From assembly GCA_028551475.1 (NCBI GenBank), contig CM052357.1, forward strand, positions 5,999,931 to 6,063,930: a DNA stretch of 64,000 nucleotides, in the 5' to 3' direction. Numbering within the stretch: the first letter of the stretch is position 1; each line of letters begins with the position of its first letter. Below are positions 35,601 to 48,087 of this stretch, piece after piece. The stretch comes from Casuarina equisetifolia. Its lineage: Eukaryota > Streptophyta > Magnoliopsida > Fagales > Casuarinaceae. The position numbers and the translations under genes were made by a program. The notes under the pieces were generated by a model, which searched no databases, was not told where the DNA came from, and was given only the letters and a program-made list of their open reading frames with translations.

Positions 35601-37151
35601 GAGGAGGTCGAGAAGAATAAAAAAAAGGTAGATCTTTCTGTCAAGCACCAGAATTGGGTCAACAATAGAGAAAAAAAAGGCTGGTTTGGTAAGCAATTTG
35701 GGTAGTCATTATCGACGAAGAGAAGCACTAGAAACTGGTATAAAGATTACGTTGGTCAGAAATTATTGATCAGCTGCTTGTGTTTTCATAGGCATGCTGT
35801 TGATGACTTGAATCCAAGGAACAGCTCTCAAGTGGTTTATTCGGTGCAAGAGATAATCTTTGGTAATATAATATTCTGAGATTGATTACCAAAGATCACG
35901 CTATAACAAGAACAATCGTCTCATTGAAATTTCTACTTTCTGCAGGCAAAAGGACAAAGACATTGATTCGACAATACGTATACAAACAAGGACATCAAAT
36001 GATTTCATTGACTAGCTATGGTAAATAAAAATAACTAACTGTGCAGAACTGGTTAACTTGTTTGACAGAAGCAGAGAAATCTAATGGCTGATCAATTTGC
36101 TCTTTTGCAGGTCAGACAATCATATACTAACTAGAATAAAATAAAAAGAATGACAAAGGAGACAAGCTATTTTCCAACTCAACTGTTGACCAACATACAC
36201 AAGGGAAGGTGAAATTGCAGCTCCTAGGTTAGACAAAATTGCTTCGGCTTTAGGCCAGATCAGTGCCTTGATCAATAATGGGCTTTTGTCCAATAGAAGT
36301 TCTAAGCCTCTTTAGGCAAAAAAACTCAAAAGGTTTGTGATTTCTTTGGTTACAAAGCAAAATATGTTTCATTATGTTAAAGCACAATGACTTGTTCTTA
36401 AAATCTTAAGACATTAAGTGAAAAAATCTTCATACTTATAAAATTAAAGATTCATTATTTCATTTTCAATATGAGATGATACTTACCTCTAACATTCCTC
36501 CTTACGAACAAAATTATTGTATGTGAAAAGAGGCACAACTTTAGAACATGGACAATTATAAAGTAGAGGCTCATTCTTAATTTTGATATTATATTAAAGT
36601 GTGATGACTCATTATAAAATCTTAAGACATTATGTGTTAAAATCCTATAAATATTAAAGTACCTTGAGTAGCTATTGGACCAATCTTTTGGAAAAGTGGT
36701 AATGGACTTGATTCAATTGGTATCAATTACAATCCTATAAATGTTAAAGTACTGTGGTTTTTTTATGAAGTGGTAACAAACTTACATCATTATGTGAGAA
36801 ATCAATACTTATCAAACCAAAAACCTATCATCTTACTTTTAATGTAGGTTAATAGCCACCCTTAACACATTGAGAGGGAAACAAAACTTCTAGGGATTTC
36901 TTTGGTTATAAAAGTCTATTTTCTACCTTACAAGTTCTACTTGAGAGTTTTCCAATCTTACTCCCATGTATGCCTGTAGTCGACTTATTCTAAGAGAATC
37001 CATGTCTTCGACCCAAGCAATCTAAGGCCCAGCCCTTGATCTTGAACAGTGGACTGTAGGCATGAGCTGAAGTGCAAAGGCTGTTGATCTGGCCCAGAAC
37101 ATCTTGAGAGGGAAAGCAAGAGCCCGTACTATTATTACATTATGAAAGCAT

Positions 37152-37159
37152 TTTCCCGC
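37152..37159 (+). promoter_or_regulatory. E2F-binding site upstream of SMC2
   Basis: tttcccgc matches the E2F consensus (WTTSSCSS) and lies 163 bp upstream of the SMC2 ATG. E2F sites are typical of S-phase and chromosome-maintenance genes, which agrees with SMC2 function. A possible 5' UTR acceptor (tctctacag) follows at about 37165-37173. Confidence 0.6.
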
Positions 37160-37321
37160 CTTCGTCTCTACAGAATCTGACGAAGCTCAATCTTGGTCAC
37201 TTTAATTTTCAAATTCCGGGTTCCGATCTCCGAAACCCTCACTACTCTTTCTCCCAACTCCACTTCGTACAATTTCATTGATACCGAGGGTTTCGATTGG
37301 GTGAGGAAGCTTGCTGGAGCC

Positions 37322-40300
37322 ATGTACATCAAGGAGATATGCTTGGAGGGGTTCAAGTCATACGCGACGAGGACCGTCGTACCGGGCTTCGACCCCTACT
37401 TCAACGCAATAACGGGGCTCAACGGCTCGGGCAAGTCCAACATTCTCGATTCCATTTGCTTCGTGCTTGGAATAACGAATTTGCAGCAGGTTAGGGCTAC
37501 CAATCTTCAGGAGCTCGTTTACAAGCAAGGCCAGGCTGGGATCACAAAGGCCACTGTCTCCATTATCTTTGATAACTCCAATAGGAGTCGGAGTCCCCTC
37601 GGGTACGAAGACCATGCCGAAATTACTGTTACTCGACAGGTACGTCTGTGAAATCTCTAAATTCAATCGTTTAGATTATGTCTCTGTTGATAGTCTCTTT
37701 CGATTCATTTTCTTCTAATGCTCGGGGAATTTGGCCATTTTTGAGTTCTGGTTTGTGGTGGGTCTTTCTTTCTTTTCTGTTTAGAATTATGGAAGTTTAG
37801 TTGCCTTTTGGATGGTAAATTGTGGGTAAGACTGTTTAAGGTCTCTAGTGCAGCACAAATTTTGTGCTTTTAAGCGTCCGTAATAATGATTGGTTGTAGT
37901 GAATTTATGGGGATACTTGCAGATTGTAGTTGGTGGGAGGAACAAATATCTGATAAATGGAAAACTCGCCCAGCCAAGCCAGGTTCAGAATCTTTTCCAT
38001 TCCGTGCAGCTGAATGTTAACAATCCACATTTTCTTATAATGCAAGGGCGCATTACCAAGGTTTTAAATATGAAACCACCCGAGATTTTGTCTATGTTGG
38101 AGGAGGCAGCTGGGACAAGAATGTACGAGACAAAGAAAGAGTCTGCGTTGAAAACGCTGGAGAAGAAGCAGAGTAAGGTCGATGAGATTAACAAGCTGCT
38201 TGACCAGGAAATACTGCCTGCTTTGGAAAAGTTGAGGAAAGAACGGACCCAGTACATGCAATGGGCTAATGGCAATGCTGAATTGGATCGACTTAAAAGG
38301 TTTTGCATCGCTTTTGAATATGTTCAAGCAGAAAGGATTAGAGATAGTGCAGTGAGCGAGGTGGAACAGGTGAGGGCTAGGATTACCGAGATTGATGAGA
38401 ATACTGAAAGGAAACAAGGGGAAATAAAGGAGATGGAGACCAAGATATCAAAATTGACTGCTGAAAAGGAAGCAAGTATGGGTGCAGAAGTTAAATCTTT
38501 GTCCGAGAAAGTGGATGCGCTTTCTCAAGATCTTGTGAGGGAAGTATCTGTGATGAACAACAAAGAGGACACTCTCAAAAGTGAAAAAGAAAATGCTGAA
38601 AAGGTAACTGAGGTTTAATCTCCATTCCACCATACGAGCTTTCTGTAGTTGCAAAAAAAATTTGTTCAATATTTTTTTCCCTCCCTCTGTCTCTTTCTTC
38701 TCCCTGCTGCTCCCCTTTTTTGGCCGATTATATCAACGTCATTATGATACTTTACATCTTAATGATTCCAGATCTTGAGTAATATAGAAGATTTGAAGCA
38801 CTCCGTGGAAGAGAAGGCCTCTGCTGTTCGGAAGGCTGAAGAAGGAGCAGCTGATTTGAAAAAGAGATTTGAAGAACTCTCAAAGAATTTGGAGGCGTAT
38901 GAAAAGGATTACCAGGTATATTGTTCATTTGGTAGATTATGTTGTTCACGTTTTTATTGCTTTCATTTGATTGCATAGCAGATAGTCTTTTGAATTGGTT
39001 TCTGTAAAAACTGTGGTTAGGGTGTATTGGCCGGAAAAAGCAGTGGAAAGGAGGAGAAATGCCTGGAAGACCAACTTGTTGATGCTAAGGTGGCTGTTGG
39101 CAATGCTGAAACTGAGTTGAAACAGTTAAAAACCAAAACAAACCATTGTGAGAAGGAACTAAAAGAGAAAACACGTCAACTAATGTCAAAACGTGAAGAA
39201 GCTGTTGCCGTAGAAAATGAGCTTGATGCTAGAAAAAGAGATGTCGAGAATGTCAAAAAGGCGTTGGAGTCTCTTCCATACAAAGAGGGAGAGATGGAGG
39301 CTTTACAGAAGGTTGGTATTCTTTTGAGGATTATCTCCAGCAGAGTAAAAGTGTATTAAATCTCAATTTAGTTATTTATTCTGTGAAATTAAAATATTCT
39401 TCAGGATCGTGCATCTGAGTTGGAGCGGATACAGAAGTTGAAGGATGAAATACGTAATTTGTCAGCACAATTAGCAAATGTTGAGTTTACATACCGTGAT
39501 CCTGTGAAAAACTTTGAGAGGTCAAAGGTAAAAGGTGTGGTCGCAAAACTTATTAAAGTAAAAGATAGCTCCACAATGACTGCCTTGGAGGTTAGCATGC
39601 ATGGTTCTTTGTTTTTCATTTTGCAAGTGAAATTTTGTATGCGCACTTCTACAAATTTAGCTATTTTTCAAGTGAAATTTTGTATGTGAGCTTCTACAAG
39701 TTTAGCTGCTTTTCAGGTTACTGCAGGTGGAAAGCTGTTTAATGTTGTTGTAGACACAGAAAATACTGGAAAGCAACTGCTTCAGAATGGCAATCTTAGA
39801 AGAAGAGTGACAATTATACCTTTGAGTAAAATACAAGCCCATGCTGTCCCCTCTAGGGTTCAACATGCTGCTGTTAGATTGGTTAGTCATTGCATCAAAC
39901 TTTCTCCACAACTTGGTAATTTCGTTAGTTAATCTATAGAGGGAATGATGATTGTTCCAATTTTAGGTTGGGAAGGAGAATGCTCAACTGGCAGTTTCTT
40001 TGGTTGGTTATGAGGAAGAATTAAAGGTGAGCTTCCAATGGTCCCATGCGATGTTTGTAGCCTCATTATTGTCTGCTGATCCTTATAAATTTAGATTTTT
40101 GATGTTTACTTGTGTGGTGTTTTGGTAAGTATTAACGGGTTGGTTGATGCACTTTTTTCTGCAACTAAGGAAATGGAAGGCACTAGAAGTTCCTCGTGTG
40201 CATTTCTGTTCTGGTTTTTATGGTAGTTGCAAACGGGAGATCCTTAAAATTGTAATAAACTTATGCTTCTTTTTTGCCCTTTCCTGTGATGCTGCAATAT

Positions 40301-43300
40301 TCATATGTGAAAGATTGGTTTTTGTTCAATATGTTCCTCCTTTCGTTTCCTGCAGACGGCTATGGAATATGTATTTGGTTCGACCTTTGTTTGCAAGACC
40401 ATTGATGCTGCGAAGGAGGTATGCTGTGTCTACAGTCATTTACTTCATTGTTTGAGCAACTTGATTCAAGTTTGGTGGTTTTTAATGCTTTCATTGACAT
40501 ATTTTATTTGATGTTCTGTTTCTCGAGAAATTTTTGCAAGCTGTTACTGGTTGGCCCTAAGCTTTGATCTATTTTATAGTTTGATAAATAGCTTTTTGAA
40601 GAAGTGTAGTAGTCTGGTGCACTCATTGCATCCCACAATAGAGGATTGATTTTCTATTTTTTGTTGTCACAAGAATATATGGACCTGCAGTTTGTAGTTG
40701 TCTCAAATATGTGAACCTGCATTACTTCAAATTTGAACTCACCTTTCTTGTTTTATCTCAAGGCATTACATGAATAGAGCTTGTTTCATTAAAATATCTG
40801 CCGGTTGCAAGCTCTCATGTATTGTGGAATGGAAGGGGCCTGTGTTCTTCTTCTTCTTCTTCTTTTTTAAAATTTTTTTCATAAAAATCTTTTCAAGTGA
40901 CAAATGATCAAAGTTTGAACAAAAAAAGTGATTTTTGGTAGAATTAGTAAGAGCATATAAGGCATTCATCTACATCTTAATTTGCTTACGTCCAAAATCT
41001 GGAATCCTTTGCTATTGCCTGTTGGTCCATCCTTAATATAGCATAATGCTCAGTAAGTGTGGGTACATATATGAATCTAGGTATACATGTTCCTGGTTTG
41101 ATCTCTCTTTCCTATGTCTGGCGCATGAATAAATACATATTGTTATCTTATCAAAAGCAATGTAATCATAAATCAATGCAATGTATAATGCTAGTAAAAA
41201 CTCTTATAAGCTTCCAACTACGTGTTTTACTGGGTTGGACAAAAATGTCCCGTCTAGTGTTTGACATGTCACTTCTCCAAAGCCAAGATGTATTAAGAAA
41301 ATCATAATCAGTTACCTGATGTTTTCCTTTAGAATTCATACTACAAAAGTCACTGTTTGGTATGGTTAAGTAATGAAAACTCAATCCTGTGGTTGAAAAT
41401 GCGGTTGTAACAGGTATCATGTGCAGCTCCAGGGATAATGATCCCAACCTAAGCAGAATTTGACTTGCTTTTGTTGGATGTTTCGTAGGTTGCTTTCAAT
41501 AGGGAAATTCACACTCCCAGTGTCACTCTTGAAGGTGATATATTTCAGCCTAGTGGTCTTTTGACTGGGGGAAGTCGCAAGTAAGTCACTTGAAATTTGT
41601 ATAAGCATTCATAACCTTTTGAAAATAATCTCTCTTTCTCTCTGCAATAAGGTAGTAAGTATTTCTTCCCATTTATATAGATCATTGTGGTTTTTGACAT
41701 GCTTTGAGTGATCATTGTTCAAATTGAAAGGTGACTTTGATGCTGCATTAGAAGATGCTTTTAAGTGCTTTTGTCTTCTTCTTCTAGCCAACCTTCTAAA
41801 TTACTATTTCTTGCCTTAGGGGTGGTGGTGATTTGTTAAGGCAACTTCATCATCTGGCTGAGGCTGAATCAAAGCTTTCTGAGCATCAGAAAAAGTTATC
41901 TACAATTGAAGCAAAGGTAGATAACTCCCTATCATCTTTGTATAAACAAAGCAACGGGTTTCAAGAATGTTCTTTTTCTTGTGCTTATCAGTAAGGTTCT
42001 TCATGCTCAAACTGGTGAAATATGTATTTATGTGTCTGTTTTTGCATAAACTAGCTACGTGGAGTAACTTATGGGTCTCCCTCAAACCTAACTTCGATGT
42101 AGACAATGGTTGAAAGTGTTTTGGGTCATATAAATGCATTTACCCCCTTGATATTTCATTTGTTTAACTTTGACCTGTGCACTTTTCTTGTGCTGACAGA
42201 AACGAAAGGCAGTTTCTATAATATTGTGAATGATACAGTAGGTTTTACATATTTTATGCAGGAAGAGTTTTCCTTTAAAAGATTGTTGTGCTTGTCTCCT
42301 GTTAAAAAGAAACATGAATAATTGATGTGTAATAGTTTGCCTATGCTATATAACCTGCAAAAGAAGTGAGGGAGTGCATTACGTTTTAAATCTGACTCCC
42401 TCAATGGATTCCGATTTGACATTTGGAGGGAGATACTTTGGGAGTTATAGTTAATGGTCTACATTTGTGATTTTATTCACTGTTCCTTCTAGAATCTGTG
42501 ATTAGTTACTTTTTATTGAGAAACTAACAATGCATAATGAAAACATGTTACTTTTGGTGTCTTGAGCCTGTTGTGGTTAAGTAGTATTACTAGCATCAAA
42601 ACCCAATTAGTGACGGACACTCTGCTCATGATAAGTCCATTTGGTTTTCTACTCTAATTTATACTTGTATTCAGTTCTTGTACAATGGCTCTCGACATAA
42701 TTCTTATTTATTATTGGCTCATCTTTGTGGATAATTTTTTCTGTGCTTCTATTTTGCAGGCTTATAACTGTGTGCAGTTTCCAATTGCTTTTGCTTCTTT
42801 CTTGATGCCTTCTTATCTTTGCTTGCAGATTGCGGAGCTCCTGCCCCTTCAGAAAAAGTTCATGGACCTTAAAGCACAGTTAGAGCTTAAATTATATGAC
42901 CTTAAATTATTTGAGGGCAGGGCTGAGCAAAATGAGCACCACAAGGTGTGCTTCTTTTCTAATACATTTCAACCGATGAACTTATGATTACATATGGTTT
43001 TACTTATTATTCTTTTTTGTCTTGGTGCAATCTAGCTTGGTGAATTAGTGAAGAGGATTGAGCAGGAGCTTGAAGATGCAAAATTGGCAGCTAAAGAAAG
43101 ACAATTTTCCTATGAAAGCTGGGTAAATACAGTTTCATTGCTTGAGAAATCAATCAAAGAGCACGATAATAGTCGCGAGGGCAGGCTCAAGGATTTGGAG
43201 AAAAAAATTAAGGCAACTAAAACTGAAATGCAGTCATCTTCCAAAGCTCTCAAGGTACGCCTTGACATTTCGGATGTTTATCCTGAGACTGCAATATGAT

Positions 43301-46300
43301 TGTTAGGCAAGTTCACCTGCTATTCCCTCAACCTGCTACTTGTCAATGATCAACCTCAAATTACTCAGTGCCTAATCTTGCCGATTATGATGGTCAGATT
43401 TGTTTCATACTGGCTACTTTAGGTCATATATTGTATCTTTTACTTTATTGCATTGATGTTTTCTTATATCCTAGGCTCTCCCCCTTCAGAAAACAAATGA
43501 ATCATTGGGAAGATAGAAACCTTAAGGACCTATAGCAGTACTAGATGTTTTCTGTTGATTGGAAGTATTTCTTTTCCAGTGCATTCATAAACAATTTTCT
43601 TCGAACTACTGTATAACTTGCTAAAAATTGTTCGAGGTCAACTAGTCAAGATGTTTTCATTAGGTTGAAATTCATTAAGGATGGGGGAGTCGAACACAAA
43701 ACCTCTTACCATTCCCTTGTATACTTCGAGTTGTTGGATTCACGGTTAATTCAGAAATGTTTTAGTCACTAGTTGTTATTACCGTATGTTGAATTCGTGT
43801 TACTGCCATTTGCTTTAGTTAGCTAAAATGCTTGATCTTCAAAATAGTTTTTGAGCTCTTGTAACATGGTTTTGCTGGCTAGTAGGGGCATGAAAATGAG
43901 AAGGAGAGGCTTGTTATGGAAAAGGAAGCTGTTGTAGAGGAACGTGCGTCCTTAGAGACTCAACTCTCCTCTTTGAGAACACAAATCGACAGTCTCACTT
44001 CGGAAGTAGAAGAACAAAAATGCAAGGTAAATATAAATTCCTTGTTTAAAACGAAAGTAAGTTTTCTAAAACATGAACACCATTACAAAGATACAGTCGA
44101 CTGGCCTTCAGTGCTTCAAGGAAGCCTGCACAGCTAAAAACTAGTGAAGACCAGAGCAACACGGAAACAGTGGGCTGGCTCCTAGAAAAGAATCAGCTAA
44201 ACGTAGATATTTGGATTGACAAATTCTATGCCGTAAAAATTACTGTCTTATGACATGCAGGTTGCCGCCACTAGGAATAATCATGATCAGATGAAATCTG
44301 AGCTAAATCGGGTCCGTTTGAAGATGAAGGAATGTGACTCCGAAATTAGTTCAATTCTAAAAGAGCAGGCGAAGCTTCAAAATGAACTTAGTGAGACAAA
44401 TCTTGAGAGGAAGAAAATGGAGAATGAGGTAACTTGCTAATTTTTCCCCTCATGTATTCCATATAATTTTTTATAGCAACCAATCAACTTTTGGTTCTCT
44501 TATTAGGTAAAACGAATGCTGATAGAACAGAAAGACTGCTCTACAAAAGTAGACAAGCTGATTGAGAAGCATGCGTGGATTTCATCAGAGAAACAGTCAT
44601 TTGGAAGAGGCGGCACTGATTATGATTTTGAATCTCGTGATCCCTTCAAGGCGAGGGAAGAACTTGAAAAACTGCAGGCAGAACAATCAGGGTTTGTGAC
44701 TTCGAAAGTCCCCCGCCGTTTTTTAATTCGTTTTTATTTTTACATATTTTTCGAACTACTTTTTCATTTGACAAGTTAAAAGGTCTTTTATCTATTAAAT
44801 TATTATTTTTGTTGTTTATCTGAGAAGCCTCGAGAAAAGGGTAAACAAGAAAGTAATGGCAATGTTTGAGAAAGCAGAAGATGAGTATAACGAGTTGATG
44901 TCCAAGAAAAACATCATTGAGGTAGGTTACGCCTCGTCCGTCTGAACATTATTGTGCATTAAATGCTTTTTACTTACTCTAGTTTTCTTTGTCTAGAATG
45001 ACAAGTCAAAGATTAAGAAGGTAATTGAAGAGCTAGACGAGAAGAAGAAGGAAACACTTAAAGTTACTTGGGTTAAAGTTAACCAGTAAGTTATGTTTAA
45101 TTCTAAACCTCATTAATTTTTGGTGACACTGGGGAGAAATAATCTATTTTCCCCGTCAGCTTATGGTTCAACTGGTTCTTATTTCATGAAGTTTGATAAC
45201 TCTTTACTGTATTTTGTTTATTTGCTTCAGTGACTTCGGATCCATATTCTCTACCTTATTACCGGGAACCATGGCAAAGCTAGAACCTTCTGAAGGATGC
45301 AGCTTCCTTGATGGTCTTGAGGTTCGTGTTGCATTTGGAGGTGTTTGGAAACAATCCCTGTCAGAGCTTAGTGGAGGTCAACGATCTCTGCTTGCATTGT
45401 CCTTAATCTTGGCACTGCTTCTTTTCAAACCAGCTCCACTTTACATTTTGGATGAGGTATTTTAACTTCACTCTTCCTAATGATTTGATCTGTGACTGAT
45501 TATCCCAAGAATTTTAACAACCCAGTGTATCATTCATTCAAATGATTTAATGTGAATTAAATTGGGCTAGCTACATTGTAAGTCCTTTGTCAAGCAATCT
45601 AGACAAGCTTGGAAAATTTGCTGGAAGTTTTTGATCAGTATTATGGAACAAGTTAAATATATAGACGGTAGCTTGTTCTCTTACTTTCAAAACAGAATTG
45701 TGATCTAGACTTTGGCTATTTAGAATGTGAGGTCTCGTGAGTTTCAGCTACTGATTTGACCAATAATGGTCGTAGTCTGGTCTGGTCTGAGACTACTAGA
45801 AGCTGGGCCTGTAGACCCAAGAGCCCCTTCTTTCCATTTCCTTCTATTTTTGACCTCAAAGAGGGTTCTTTTCTTTCTCTTGGAAGGGAGGATTTTTTCA
45901 TTCTTACTCTTGCTGCCCTGTGTGATGGTCCATTCCCTCTCCGGGGAGTCCTTGACTCTTGCGCTTGCCCAAGGAATTTAGGTCTTTGGAGGCAGTGGAG
46001 GGTGAAGATGTAGCATTAAAAAAGGCCTTCCAACCCTAGACTGAAAATGTTTTCAAATTGAATTATGTCAAAATTATCTTTTTAGGGGCTTGCAAATCAA
46101 AATTGATGCCCTTTTACTATCTTGTGCAAACATGTAGGCATAAGACTCTTCCATAAGGAGTTTACCTTATGGAGCTCTGTATTGGTCTTATCATTTGTCG
46201 CCTCGTCCATTGCAAAAAGTTATCCTCAGATGAATCCACAAATCACGTGATTCTTCTTTTGGTTTCAGGTTGATGCAGCTCTTGATCTAAGCCACACACA

Positions 46301-48087
46301 GAACATTGGGCGAATGATAAAAACTCACTTCCCCCATTCACAGGTTTGATAACACTTCCCATGCTTGCAGGTTTGATGACTTGCTTGTAGTTTGCTCAAT
46401 GTTATACACCTACTCTTATTCTTCTTTAGTTCTGCTTTAATTTAAAGAATCTAATCTGAATTATAAGATTTACAAAGGTAATGCAAGTCAAATTAATATA
46501 AATTAGTGTTTTTATTTTTGGAGTTGTTTAAACAACTTGGGAATGTTGAAAACATAGTCATTTGTTCAAGGCATGCCATCAAAACAGCTGTTCAACCCCA
46601 TTTGGCCCCATCCAGTATGTGTCTACTTGGGTTTTGGCAATTTAAGGTTCAGTTTCCATAACTAGAAATTGTGAAAGTTTTCTTCTCACAAGTGTAATAA
46701 TATTGCTCTGGGCAGTTTCTATTTCGCTTGAATCAGTATTTACTTTTTTTGATGTTAACAATGTTAAGACTCAAGATTACTGCAGAAAGAGGAACAAAGA
46801 AGCCTTAGATCTTAAGTAGTGGAACTAGGCTTTTTTTTAATCATATTCTGTTATCTGATTTTCTGGTAATAGAAAAAGTGTAGCCTAAAAGTTGCAATAC
46901 ATGTTGTGCTGTAGATGAAACGTTTGTAAGCAAGGCTAAATCAAGTGGTATCTTTTGCATTTTAATTGCATTGTATGATACAAAGCACAACAAATGGCTG
47001 CCAACAGGAAACATATTTCTGATATTGATTTATACTAATGAAAATCATAGCAACATTTTGCTAGACAAAAACTTTAGATTGTTGCTATAACGGTACCATC
47101 AACTACAAAGGTATCCCCTGCCATAATGAGAAAGAGAGCGCTCCATGAAAAATCTAGTCCAAATTTGTAAGCGTACACATGGCTGTTGCCATGTCACATC
47201 ATGTGTTGCATGAATCTGGTCTTTGTGTATTCGGTGCATGGAGGGTTCAAGCAGTAGCTATCTTATCAGCTACCCGATAACATTTGCACACTAGGTTGCA
47301 AAGTGGAAGAATTTGAACAAGAAGGAAAAAAAAAAAGCATGAGGGATTTTCATGTGATTAGGAAGCCACACATGTTTGGTCCTATATAGATTCAGCTAAT
47401 GCATGATGGCATTTCTTTCTTTTTTTTCTTTTCCCCTTTTTACTTATTCTAAAAATGTTAGTAAAAATTTCAGGGGCTCATCTACTTGCCAAAATAAGAT
47501 TGAGATGTCCAATATTTTGATTTCACTTCAATAAGAAGTTCTATTTTTCTGCTTTGACCAATAACTTCATGTTTTATTTCTTTCTAAAATTTCATGTGCA
47601 GAGGAAAGAATATTTCAATGTGTCGCAGCTAAGTTATTATTGAAAAGAATTCTGCCTTAATTGTTAATTGTTACATAGGGAATAAGTCTAACATGTAATA
47701 AGTTTTGACTATTAGATAGCACCCATTAGACATGAAATCTGCAGTGAAGCTTTTTATGGGAAAGTAACCATTCAGGAGCTGGGTGATTATTGTCCAGTGG
47801 AACATGAAGTGAACCTTCTTTCCCGGAATAACAGTGGTTTGTAATTCAAAATGTTTGCAGAAATATAGGTCAAAGAATGAAGTGTGAAATCAAATTTGAG
47901 TGGGGATGTTATTTGATAATATCAGCTTCCTGTTAACTTAAGCTTCGTTCCATTGGTTTTGTTTTTGCAGTTTATTGTGGTCTCCCTAAAAGAAGGCATG
48001 TTCAACAATGCTAATGTCCTTTTCCGGACAAAGTTTGTGGATGGTGTTTCCACCGTCCAGAGGACAGTTGCAGCTAAACAGAGCTAG
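37322..48087 (+). CDS. SMC2: SMC2, condensin core ATPase subunit (20 exons)
   Basis: Coding exons: 37322-37639, 37923-38603, 38772-38915, 39021-39311, 39405-39590, 39717-39881, 39967-40026, 40356-40418, 41489-41580, 41820-41916, 42829-42945, 43036-43254, 43886-44026, 44261-44428, 44507-44691, 44828-44921, 44997-45085, 45231-45456, 46269-46343, 47971-48087. All join in frame with GT/AG borders to 1175 residues, the length I recall for Arabidopsis SMC2. Walker A GLNGSGKS is at 32-39. Coiled coils flank a hinge at about 515-690 ([26 protein letters not shown]). The ABC signature LSGGQ is at 1083-1087 and Walker B LYILDE at 1107-1112, followed by VDAALD. The start [15 protein letters not shown] is the universal SMC2 N terminus; the open frame upstream to 37193 has no ATG. 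SMC2 pairs with SMC4 in condensins I and II to compact chromosomes. It converges with the STICHEL-like gene. Confidence 0.97.
39625..39714 (+). repeat. 45-bp direct duplication beside an SMC2 splice acceptor
   Basis: 39625-39669 and 39670-39714 are near-identical 45-base units in SMC2 intron 5. The second ends in gctgcttttc, directly before the acceptor AG of exon 6 (39715-39716). The first ends in gctatttttc followed by aag, so only the second copy makes the acceptor used. Confidence 0.85.
40419..41488 (+). other. SMC2 intron 8 (1.07 kb)
   Basis: Lies between the hinge exons ending DAAKE and starting VAFNREIH. It contains a (TTC)n run near 40848-40864 and no gene. Confidence 0.85.
46344..47970 (+). 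other. SMC2 intron 19 (1.63 kb)
   Basis: The longest SMC2 intron, between THFPHSQ and [11 protein letters not shown] of the ATPase head. AT-rich, no coding content or recognised element. Confidence 0.85.

Larger units (their letters stand above)
29013..37321. other. 8.3-kb divergent intergenic region, no gene seen
   Basis: Lies between PUB17 (minus) and SMC2 (plus) and includes both promoters. Mostly AT-rich with homopolymer runs. An open frame at 31355-31642 (95 codons) and one at 33043-33354 (103 codons) have no recognisable domain. Short similar segments recur at about 36390-36450, 36600-36660 and 36720-36760 (cttaagacatta and cctataaat blocks), which suggests old dispersed repeats. Distinct items listed separately are the W-box cluster, a TTAAA repeat, a CpG-rich island and an E2F site. 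Confidence 0.55.

Noticed and set aside
37193..37321. Possible 43-residue N-terminal extension of SMC2
   Set aside because: The upstream frame is open but its first codon at 37193 is TTG, with no in-frame ATG before 37322. The SMC2 family starts MYIKEI at 37322.
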